Position numbers and translations under genes: made by a program. Under the pieces are notes generated by a model, which was not told where the DNA came from, ran no database searches, and saw nothing but the letters and a program-made list of their open reading frames with translations. Positions 23,092-32,430 of a stretch of 64,000 bases of DNA are shown here, one piece after another; positions within the stretch are counted from its first letter, which is position 1; each line of letters starts with the position of its first letter. The stretch is from Diaporthe sp. PMI_573. Its lineage: Eukaryota; Ascomycota; Sordariomycetes; Diaporthales; Diaporthaceae. Location of the stretch: positions 372,001-436,000 of the forward strand of contig JAJTUP010000035.1 of assembly GCA_021399435.1 (NCBI GenBank). The letters run 5' to 3'.

Positions 23092-24891
23092 CTACGCCCT
23101 TCCTCCCACCCGGCCCCCGCCCAGGTCCCCCGACCCGCTTCTTGCTGCGCAGTGCCAGGAGTGCGTTGGCGTTGTAGGGTGGCAGGGTTCCGCGCCGTTA
23201 GGGACTTGCTGCGCTGTGAACATGCTGTTAGCCGGCCCCGAACAGCTGTTCATCCACTCTACCGGGTCGAGTTCTTGTTGTTGCTGCTGCTGGTGGTATA
23301 GCTGGACTACTGCTGTCTGTTTTGGGGGATTGTAGGCGACCACCTGGTTGTAGGCTGCTGGGACTGCTTGCGGTGAGTTTTTGGGCGGGGTATGGACCGT
23401 GCGGTTCACCTGGGCGGCTGCTGCTGACGCCTCCGCTGATGTGGTGTAGAGATGGTTGTTTGCTGATCCTTCAGTGACTGCCGCTATATACGACGATTGC
23501 CCGGAGCTCGGGGCTGATGTGGGTGTGGAGAAGGCTGACTGTGTGAAACCAGCATATCCCATCTGTGGATAGGCGGTGGTCGATGCAGTCATCGAATGGT
23601 TATAGTAGGGGACTTTCTCCATGCCTAGCGCACGATGGATTCGTAATTTCTCCGTTTCATCTACAATTGGACTCGGTGTAGTAGGCTTGGATCGGAATTG
23701 AGGTCGCCTGTGCACCCCCGAGCCAAATTTCTCCTGCCTGACTGCCACGTTGAGGTTGTCCTGGTGATGCGAAGCAAACTGTGAAGCCGGCGGGTTGACT
23801 TTTGATACCTTGACGAAGGATTGCAGAGACTTGCCGTAGAGCAGGGTGTTGTTGGGAACACCCGGCAGTGGACAGTCCACATCTGGGGATTTGAAAGACG
23901 TGATGTCTATCGTCGTGCCTAGTATAGATTGCTGAGTGCCATTGATACTACACAAAGGTGCGCCAGTGGCCATGCTGCCGAGACGGGCATCGGCTGTTCT
24001 CTGATCTGCGGTCTCGAGGGAAGATGCATGCTGCGTGCTAGAGGACTCCTTTAATGATTTTTCAGCCTGGCGACTGGCATCCTTGACCCATAGGGAAAAG
24101 AATTGTGTCCATTGGTCCTTGCTGGGGTCGTTTTCAGGGTCTAACGGCGTGCTAAATCCGTAGGGCGAAGTCCACTGCTGCGGCCGAACCTGAACACCTT
24201 TGTCTTCCAGCAACTTTTCCATGTCACGCAGCCGAGTCATCATCTCCTTTTTCTCATGCTCAAGCTGTTGCAGATAGCCGCGGCACTCTGTGCGCCCGGT
24301 AATGCGGTCCGTGACATAGCATTCGAGGTTCTGCTGTGCGCAGGGGGAGCATCCTTCGGGAATGCGATCGCAACGGATCTTGCGAACCTAAATTTTATAC
24401 AACCACAAACAAAAAGTCAGTTTGGAGTACGGTGGGTATTGCGGTTGGTTCTAATGCGATGGGTCTCTTCCGAGACCTTGCTTTGACTAGCTGCTCCACG
24501 CGTCCGTTTGCATAGTTATTTGTAACAGGGGCCAAAGTCGCTTCTGGCGGCAAGCATCCACAATTATGGTAACATCACGGTTCCATGCTGCAAGTACAGG
24601 AGTCGAGTTCGAAACGCTAGACACTTCCACCCATTTCGAGTTCTCAAATAAAAGCCGCAAATCTACCTGTAATGGAATAAGAAGAGGAGCAGGACAATAA
24701 GGACGACGTACCTTGCAGCGATCGCACGCCTGGCCAGTCCGGATGTAGGATTGCAGCCTATCCTTGACCACTTGCGAGAAATCCTCGAAGCCTCTCTCGA
24801 GACGAGGCAGCTTGGCCTTCTGCGTGCCAAAAGAATTGTCCTGAGACTCGCCCAGGTCGCCAGGTCGCTTCGGAAGGCGTCCTGAAGGCAT
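23092..24891 (-). CDS. Zn2Cys6 (Gal4-type) transcription factor
   Basis: Exon 1 is 24891-24712 and exon 2 is 24387-23092, giving 491 residues. The intron of 324 bases (GTACGT donor, TTTAG acceptor) falls inside the zinc cluster. The cluster runs CDRCK then VRKIRCDRIPEGCSPC and AQQNLEC at residues 56-83, with spacing C-X2-C-X6-C-X6-C-X2-C-X6-C. A coiled-coil-like dimerisation helix follows (YLQQLEHEKKEMMTRLRDME). The rest is a long Ser/Pro/Gln-rich region with a Q6 run (positions about 23275-23295) and no fungal-specific TF middle-homology domain that I can see. It should be a nuclear DNA-binding regulator; its targets are unknown. The long intron might hide a small extra exon. The extreme C-terminus (Gly/Arg rich) is less certain. 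Confidence 0.9.
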
Positions 24892-27558
24892 AGTACTCAG
24901 TACAAGGTTGGTGGCGGCCGACCGGTTAGCGGCAGGGGTGCTGTAATTAGCCTTCCAGTCTACCTGGGTACTCCGTATGCTTTTCTGGCAAGGTTCTGAC
25001 TGTTCTCAATCAAGGCTGATTGATGGGTTGGTCCCACTTGGCCAACGATGGTGTGGTAGATCTTGGTAATTAACGGTATCTGGAGTTCACCGCAAATCCG
25101 GAGATACTTTGCTTCCCAAAATGAGCGGAGCGGGATCGAGCTCCCTCGTGGCTTTTTGGGACGTTGTGGTTCCTCCTCAAGGGGGTTGGCGCATAAGAAT
25201 CTCACCACCTCTCGTGGCAATTCTGTGTGCTCCGCACTGCACTTCACCAGATTACCTCGACCCTGGATGAGCCCTGAATCGACGGCGGATCACGAACCTG
25301 ACCGGATGAGTCTTTTCTACGGCCGATCTCCTCGGAGTCGCCTCTGTGACAATTGATGGGGCCTGTTGCGGCTTTCCCGAGCGAGGAAGATATGAGAAAT
25401 GTAAAGGGATGGCTGGCTAGGCTGGGAGGACGAGTGTTTGCGGAGCGAAGTGCAATATCACGGCGGTATAAGGGAACTGGACCTCGGCACGCTACTGGGT
25501 GAGAGCTAGAGAGTGGGGAGCGAGGGAGCAGCCGCTCGGGGAAAAAGTGTGCGGGTGGTTCTATAGACGGACTATCGAGTCTCGTCAAAAAGCACCAAAG
25601 CTCCCGAGGGGGCAGGGAGGGATGGCGACAGGACCAAGAGCCAGTGAGAGCTTACGTTGGTCATAGGTCTAGATTCAGTATTATCAACGGGCGGGCGTGC
25701 GTAATTGTGTGCGGGCACCAATGCATTCCAACAGGGGACGCACCGGACTGTCGCCCTCACTTCACGAAGGCTGCACATGCACACACAGTACATTATGCAG
25801 TACGTGTACGTGGGAACAGATTGGGCAATTATGTAATGGCGTACCGTCCAGAATCCCACGTCTAGTGGCCGGATGCCCCAAAAAAGAAACTGGAGCGTCT
25901 GCGCTGCCTGTGGTGCTTCCCAAGGGGTTGAGTTGCCTGTCGTTGCCAAACGGGAGAAGATGCGGATCTTCCGAGGTTACTTTTCGCCACCGGCCTGTGG
26001 GTGCCACCCGGGTTCCACAGTGTAGCCCCCGAGGGGTTCTCTGACTTTAACCGATTGCAACCTGACTGCCAGCGTGCCAAAAAAGAAAAAAGAAAAAAAA
26101 AGGAAAAAGGAAGAAAAAAAGGAACAAACCTGGAACTCCAAAGTAAATCCCAAATTTGCCCAAACCCCTCTTTATATTAGAATCCTGATGACTCAACAAC
26201 CGCGTCATATGTGCTTGACTTTAATTACATTGACATCTTGAGAATAAGCGTCTGATTTGAATCGTATCAAATCACTTGTTAGAATTCAGGGTTGTGGTGG
26301 GAATTAGCAGGAAAAGCGGTGGCATCCTGAATACGGTACAAAGCTACGGGCGGTTCATTTTGCATGCTGACCGCCTGACTGGCTGTGCCTGTGCCCTTGG
26401 CATCGTATCCGAACCGCGGGGATAGTGAGCTGCGCTGAAGTCCTCCCGAAATTGCAGTTCTCAGGGAAGCCGAAGCTTATTGGTCACCTGTGGAATGCCC
26501 AGGCTATCTTACTGTCTGTCTGCTTGTTGGGTATACCGAACGGGGGGGGGGGCTGATAGTCTAAGCAGATAGACAACTACAGACGGCAGGTGTGGGGAAG
26601 CTAGGTTCCGTGAGGATTTTGCCTGTTGATTTATTCCCAGCATTTGGGACTGGGGATTTGAGTGGTGAAACCCAATGGTGGCAAACAATGGGCACATCGA
26701 GAGTCCCAAAGGTTACAACCGTGCCATAAGGAGGATCGGCTGCCCCGCTTTGTGTCTCTTGAACACTGCGGTAGTTCCAGAATTGCACAAATACTAGAGT
26801 ATAGCCAGCAGTGGGGCCCGCATTCTGTGTGTTCGTGCTCACTTGTGTGCTGACTGCCTGCTGTGCGACAAGATCGCCTGTCATGCCGGGATGGACAGGC
26901 AGGACACGGCGCTGTCCCACGTTGTGCTACTGTGTTTCGATCTCCCAAAATTCGAAGCCATTCCGAGATCTGAGACCCTTGGCCTTGACATTAATCTGAT
27001 AGATGAAGCAATATCCGCCTGACAGATTAGCTAGCCAGCTAGACAGATTTTCTTCGGAAATGCAAAGTAGCTGGTACACCATGCCTATGTACGGAGTATG
27101 GGAGTGACTATGCAGGTAGATGTTGAACCAGAAACTGCCCGGGTCCTTGACCGGGGGTCAGCGGTCTAGATCAAGAGACGACGCGGCCGGGACGACCATC
27201 GACGGGCAGGCCCTTGCCCATCTCATCCGAAAGTGAAAGGTACGAATCCCCCTGTGCGGAGGTCTAGTGCGTAGCAGCTCCTAAATCGGCCGCCAGAAGC
27301 CAGATGACTAGGTCACCAAAATACATATCCGATGAGGCAGCTGGTTGATCGAACGGTTCGGAGAGCAGGCTTGAAGTACGGCACTAAATCATGCAAGGTG
27401 TGATTCCCCACGTCCCACGGCATCGCGCCAGTCTCGCAACCCGTCCAACTGTGACCAGATGCACCGGACCGAACCTTCCGGGCAAGTTTTAACGCTAAAG
27501 ACAGACGGGAGGGGACATGGGACCGACATCCAAAGAACCACTCGGAGTAGCTGAATGC
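24892..27558. other. Upstream region of the regulator and gene-free DNA
   Basis: The first part should hold the long promoter and 5' leader of the Zn2Cys6 gene. An adenine-rich tract lies at about 26080-26130 and a G10-type run near 26541. No recognisable gene is seen on either strand. Confidence 0.5.
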
Positions 27559-29120
27559 CAGGGTTGGAAATCGATCGACTGATCGATTTGATCGATTCGA
27601 TTAATCGATTCGATTTCGATTTCGATCGATCGATCCAACCTCTCAATCGATCGATATCATATCGATCAAACCTCCAATCGATCAATTTGATCGTCGATCA
27701 CCACGTACTTCGGAGGTGTCCCGGGTAGGTTGCGCATGGCAGCTCATAGTATGATACGCGACGAATCTGTCGCCAGACGCGTCTACCCTGGCAAGTCGTC
27801 AGGGGCCCCAGGCAGCTACACGCGACGCGTGGCAGCAGGGAATGACCCAACCTATGAGCTGTCCTCTCTGTCCCGTGCCATTTGCAATTCCGCCAATGCC
27901 TGGCTCATTGGACTCTGTACGCGTCGCAACCAGGAATTATGTCGGGTCTTGGCTTGTCCGAGTAGAGCATATACAGGTTCGACCTTATCAGCCTCGCAGA
28001 ATTCGATTTGACCTCCTCTACACTGTTTGCGGACTCTTCCCATCACTATGGACTCGTTTGATGAGGACATAGAGGCTGCCTCCTCCACGCCGCCGCCTTC
28101 CGAGCCGTCAACTAGTTCAGCCTCAACGAAATATGCACCCATCAGATTTCCAGATTATGAGGCTTGGACGACTGATAAATTCAGGCGGTTCCCCGGTTCA
28201 CGATAGGTCACGACCCTTCTCGAGAGCGGACATGGTGGTGGCAGTTTGGATTCAGAATGAAGGACAACAGGTCACGGCCCCACAAGATCGTATGGATCTG
28301 CGAGAGATGTTTCCTCCGGAACAGGCCGAAGACGACAGATTATGTCTACATCGCTTAACTGGCGGAGGCATTGTCCGACATCTGAGAAAGGAGCACAAGG
28401 TCGTGGTTTGTGTCATCCCTCCGTATCCTATGAGAGAAGCTTAACAACCATCTGGGAAGAGAAGTACAAGAACAAGGCTCATGGGGCAGATTCTAATGAC
28501 ACTTCAGCAGCTGGGACTACTAGTGCCTTGGACTATATTGAACGTCGACTGGCTTTTAGTCGGTCATTGACTACTCCTGACCCTCAAGAGCGACAAGGCC
28601 AACGACAACAGCAGTCAGCGGCGATGCCACCACAGGCCGAGCTTGATCAGTATCTGTCAGAGCCACCGGTTGACAACATCGCATACAAAGCTGACCCAAT
28701 TGGTTGGTGGAGGGACGTCGGCGTTGTGCGTTTTCCTCGGCTGTCTTATATGGCTGTTGACTTTCTTACTATCTCATCGTCTTCTGCAGAAACGGAGAGA
28801 GACTTCAGCAGTTGCGGGAGGATGGTAACACCAGTCCGGTCCCGCCTACGGCGGCATATTGTGGCCGTGGCTCAGTGCCTTCGTTCCTGGAGCAAAGCCG
28901 GTATTTATCAGCCGACTCTTCCTTTTAGTCTCCTTGAAGGGGATAATTGGAGGCAAGTTCTTCAATTGGTGGGTAGGATCACCGTAGATAGTAACAACGA
29001 AGACCAGCATTGATCGATTTGATCGCCGATCGACGTCGATCGATCGATTGAAGGTGACGATCGATATAAATCGATCGATCAGGGCTCGAAATCGATCGTA
29101 CAGATCGATTTCCAACTCTG
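27559..29120 (+). mobile_element. Shortened hAT element, 1.56 kb
   Basis: The left end CAGGGTTGGAAATCGATC (27559-27576) and the reverse complement of the right end (29103-29120) differ at one base of 18. ATCGATCGATTGATCG-type subterminal repeats fill about 120-150 bases inside each end. The interior encodes only a short N-terminal piece and the C-terminal dimerisation domain. A matching 8-bp target duplication was not found. Confidence 0.82.
28048..29013 (+). pseudogene. Internally deleted hAT transposase
   Basis: An N-terminal start ([20 protein letters not shown] at 28048) is followed by stops and frame changes. The frame 28342-29013 then encodes the C-terminal part. It contains LDQYLSEPPVDN, WWRDVGVVRFPRLSYMAVDF, ETERDFSSCGRMVTP and RSRLRRHIV, a well-preserved hATC dimerisation domain. 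The catalytic core between the two parts is missing. The element cannot encode an active transposase. Confidence 0.82.
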
Positions 29121-29220
29121 GCGTCACACGCGGGGCGCAGCAGGCGTTCCCAAGAGCACCTTACAGCAAAAGCAATGAACAAGTCACAACGAATGGAACC
29201 GTCGAGGTCACGATCTAGCG

Positions 29221-29274
29221 AAGGGTGCAAAGGGTGCAAAGGGTGCAAAGGGTGCAAAGGGTGCAAAGGGTGCA
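29221..29274. repeat. Six copies of a 9-bp minisatellite (AAGGGTGCA)
   Basis: Six perfect uninterrupted copies are visible directly. They lie about 220 bases upstream of the 2EXR start codon and just outside the hAT right end. A TATAAATA sequence follows at about 29311. Confidence 0.95.
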
Positions 29275-29492
29275 GCTCTGCAAATAATAGCACAATTACG
29301 ACTTCTTGAAACTATAAATACTTTTCAGGTACCTACTGCCTTGAGCATATTTCTATGCTCTTCTTACTATCATTCAACCATACAAAACATACACAGGCCC
29401 CTCCTCTACCTCACACACCGCATTACATCAAGCACACCCAAACCTTGTACCACGTCAGCTTGAACAACCGACAGCAAAAGCCGAACGCCAGT

Positions 29493-30533
29493 ATGTTTCC
29501 CAAATTCGATAGGCTACCTGCCGAGATTCGTTTGAAGATATGGCAAGACTCCATCCCGAGGTATGGGGTTTATTCAGTTCTTCTGCGCGGTCGAGAAGAA
29601 CCCATATCAGACCAGTCCTCTCACCCGGTAACTTTTCGGGTAGTATACAGTCTGGAGCCTCTTCCTCGAGACCAACGGGACCATAGTCTCAGCGACCGGA
29701 TCCATACAACGATAAGTCTCCTACTCACCTGCTCAGAGTCAGCATCTGAGGTGAAGAGGACCTTTCCCGACACTATCAAATGTACCAGCGGAAAGCTACG
29801 CTTCAACGCCAAGCATGACCTACTCAATCTCTCATGCAACGGCTCTATCTTAGCATGGGGTTTCCTTCGCCACTTCGCAAGGTATCAACAAGGGAGTGTT
29901 GCATGTGCCAATGACTGGCATAAAATTCCCCAAAGGATTGGTATGAACAGCTTTTCACTGCTTGGTGGTCTTGAGTATGTGTATCAGAGGTACAAGCTCG
30001 GGGACGCAGGGTGGGAGAGTGATCCGAGCTTAGAAGGGTTTATGCAATTTCTCGACGATTGCGCCAGTTTGACACATCTTGTTTTGGCGAGTCCTTTGCA
30101 ACCCAGGTACTATCACCAACGCTTCAATGAGCAGGATCTGTACAATATCCGCCACGATCCAACCGGCTTCAACGGACCTACTATGCCATCACAGTACTAT
30201 TATTCTCTGTGTGCTACACGACCATACAATATATCGCTGAGTGGGTATTTACGGGTCTGTGCTTCAACATTGCGAGTCCTAGCCCATGGTCAGCCCAGAC
30301 ACCAGGTGACGCACGCTCCGTTAAAGCTGAAGTCTGGCTGTCAAGAGCTTCGAAGTCTAAATATTACAACGATGATACCACTGGGGCGACTGCCTATGGA
30401 GCTGCAGCACGAGAAATCGTGTGCTGGGTCCGCTCAAATGCATCCTTACTGCACTGTCATGCAACAGCAGCAGCTCCAGGATCTGAACAACTTCTTTGGT
30501 TACAGCGAGAGTACTCTGTATTTCTTACTATAA
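29493..30533 (+). CDS. 2EXR domain protein
   Basis: The chosen start gives MFPKFDRLPAEIRLKIWQDS, the defining opening of fungal 2EXR proteins; an upstream in-frame extension looks like leader. The single exon encodes 346 residues. The 2EXR module occupies roughly residues 1-130, and the remainder is the usual variable globular region. The biochemical role of the family is unknown. The stop codon lies only 11 bases before the AACGTGG terminus of a pogo element, so the original C-terminus may have been cut or replaced by that insertion. A second frame overlaps the last 320 bases, so a late frameshift is also possible. Confidence 0.75.
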   Translation: MFPKFDRLPAEIRLKIWQDSIPRYGVYSVLLRGREEPISDQSSHPVTFRVVYSLEPLPRDQRDHSLSDRIHTTISLLLTCSESASEVKRTFPDTIKCTSGKLRFNAKHDLLNLSCNGSILAWGFLRHFARYQQGSVACANDWHKIPQRIGMNSFSLLGGLEYVYQRYKLGDAGWESDPSLEGFMQFLDDCASLTHLVLASPLQPRYYHQRFNEQDLYNIRHDPTGFNGPTMPSQYYYSLCATRPYNISLSGYLRVCASTLRVLAHGQPRHQVTHAPLKLKSGCQELRSLNITTMIPLGRLPMELQHEKSCAGSAQMHPYCTVMQQQQLQDLNNFFGYSESTLYFLL

Positions 30534-30788
30534 GCATAAAGAGGTAACGTGGTTTACCAGTAAGTGGCGGATATCAGTAAGTGGCGGATATAAGTGGCGG
30601 ATATCAGTAAGTGGCGGATTTTCACTATATCAACCAACTTTAGCCAACCCCAGCACCCACCTAGCGCAATGAAATCAGTTGAATTTGGCACCAATTGGTG
30701 CCAACTGCTCTCAATTGCTTATTTCCAATTGATTCCGTCAATTTTGAGGGGTTGGCGTGGGTGCAGTAGCAGTCTGAAGTTGTCAACT

Positions 30789-30821
30789 TTTGGTGGGGAA
30801 ATCAGCTTCCCCACCAAAATG
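30789..30821. repeat. Strong hairpin in the pogo terminal region
   Basis: TTTTGGTGGGGAA is followed after a short loop by its reverse complement TTCCCCACCAAAA. It has the form of a stable stem-loop just inside the transposon end. Confidence 0.8.
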
Positions 30822-30898
30822 GAGTATTTCAGACATGCAGGATCAACCTTAATCTACACCAGCCAGGTCAACTATTTGGGCGGTCCGCCGCGGACTGC

Positions 30899-31016
30899 TT
30901 AAGAATGTACTATTATACACTCAGAATCTGATGGTATAGACTCTTCCATATCTTTCTCACAAGTTGTTGCATAATGCCCAGTCTCACCGCAGTTGCCACA
31001 GCGTCGTTTAGTTGGT
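30899..31016 (-). pseudogene. pogo transposase zinc-knuckle exon fragment
   Basis: The minus strand reads RRGPTKRRCGNCGETGHYAT followed by TCEKDMEE, a CCHC knuckle like that of the fragment at 20916-21428, and stops at 30899. It is the detached C-terminus of the transposase whose tail is encoded at 31612-32086. Confidence 0.78.
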
Positions 31017-31611
31017 CCGCGGCGGACCGCCTCCCCATCACCACCCACCTTCCCCTCGACTCTTAATTTCTTGGCACGCTGCTGTTAGCACCCTGCTAGA
31101 AATTACGCCATTTTACTATGGCACGCACAACTTTGGCCTAACAAGCGGTCAAAAACTCGAAAACTTCGAAACTTGCTTTCGAGATCCGACAACTGCGCAA
31201 GCGACGAGACGACGCACCTCCTCGCGTGGCCATCACGAACTTGGAGTAGACCTTGCCCCATCTATATCCAACGTTAGGGAAGGCGTGATGGCTTCTTCCC
31301 CCCCGCGCAACGGCGAGGACTACTACCTCCTCCCCGCTCGACCTTCGAGGCCAACCGGCAACAGCGAGGACTACCACACCTCCCTGCTCGAAACGACACG
31401 ACGGCGGTCGCTACACTACCCTGAGAGGTTTCCCCTACGAGGTTTCCCTCTCAGTTTTTGGGAATCCAGGTAGTAATGAAGCTTGGTGGAATGTTATGGA
31501 CCTACAACCGGCGGTAGGAAAATAGCGAGAACGGCTTTGGCTTAGCATCACTGGATGAGATTTGTCTAATGGGTTGACTTGATTGTTATAAAGGGGATAT
31601 CCCTTACCTAG
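31017..31611. other. Insertion separating the two pogo tail fragments
   Basis: A 153-codon frame (31012-31473, plus) crosses this DNA but matches nothing I know. A RRGP-encoding sequence occurs on both sides of the insert, compatible with a target-site repeat or local duplication. The left edge is the quasi-palindrome GTCCGCGGCGGACCGCC. Confidence 0.4.
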
Positions 31612-32086
31612 CTAGACACGCCCTGTACCCTCTGAGATCAAGGTCTGGTCGTACCGCTTGCGGTGCGGCCCCCGGCGTAAAACAATATCATCATCATCAT
31701 CATCCCCATCACCACCAGCTATTTCACCGGCTGGCCGCTTCCCCTTTTGTTTTTCCTCAATTATTGCTTGAGAGTCCTCAATACTAAGTGCCCCCCCCAA
31801 GCTGCACTCGTGTCCTTTTAGCTCTCCGTCGTTTAGCAAGTGCTGCGTTGGCGTCTTGAAGTGTCCGGATCTGCTCACTCATCATGGTGAGTGAGTGCGC
31901 CATCACTTGTGCACCCCTTGCCAACTGATCTACAGCATCCATAATTGGTGTGGGGGAGCTTCCCTGATGGGCCGAGATCTTGCCTTTAATAAAACTCGAT
32001 TGCTGAACAGTCTGTTGAGCATTGGATGGTGTTTGTGACTTGTGAGGATTCAATAGCATGGAGAAACTCAACCTTATGCTTTGCAA
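31612..32086 (-). pseudogene. pogo transposase tail with poly-C frameshift
   Basis: Two overlapping minus-strand frames (32086-31784 and 31878-31612) together match the pogo tail. The first gives MSEQIRTLQDANAALAKRRR and the second GGALSIEDSQAIIEEKQKG. They change frame at the run of eight C residues at 31791-31798 (G8 on the coding strand); one base fewer would keep a single frame. An Asp-rich run follows (31680-31710). The catalytic part is absent. Confidence 0.8.
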
Positions 32087-32430
32087 GTGTCTCGAAGATA
32101 TCAGATTTATGTTTACAGACCAGCTCGCTTATCTCTAAAGACCTGTGGCAGAGGCGCCTTTGTGCGACTCTTGAGTAAGGCCATTTTATCAACATCGGCG
32201 CGTGCTCTATAAGAAGTTTCAGGAGTCGACACTGCTAGCTGAATACAACCTACCCAGATGGTGCCGTCCTACTAAACAAAAAGTTTACACGTTGATAGCC
32301 TCGGCGCAAATAGATGTAGTCGCAGGTCAATATTAATATTCCGCGAGAAAATTGTAAACAAGGACGGCCAAGAGCGGGATGACGAAGCCTTCTGCACCTG
32401 AATGATGACTTTGTGCTTTGTTGTGGTCTG

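Larger units (their letters stand above)
30545..32090 (-). mobile_element. Fot1/pogo element, 3' half with long terminal repeat
   Basis: The element begins TAACGTGGTTTACC at 30545 in a TA context. About 50 bases of AGTAAGTGGCGGATATC tandem repeats follow, then a 250-base segment that is homologous in inverted orientation to the end of the pogo relic at 62560-62894. Both ends share the 20-base palindrome TTGGCACCAATTGGTGCCAA (30685-30704 here). The transposase tail lies on the minus strand, interrupted by an insertion of about 0.6 kb. The 5' half is missing. Confidence 0.72.

Noticed and set aside
27121..27260. tRNA-like region with TACGAATCCCCC
   Set aside because: No cloverleaf arms or anticodon stem could be drawn.
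29221..29274. Regular short repeats considered as a CRISPR array
   Set aside because: Units are 9 bases with no spacers, in a eukaryotic genome; simple minisatellite.
31012..31473. 153-codon plus-strand frame
   Set aside because: Lies in an insert inside a pogo relic, low-complexity Arg/Ser/Pro content, no recognisable domain.
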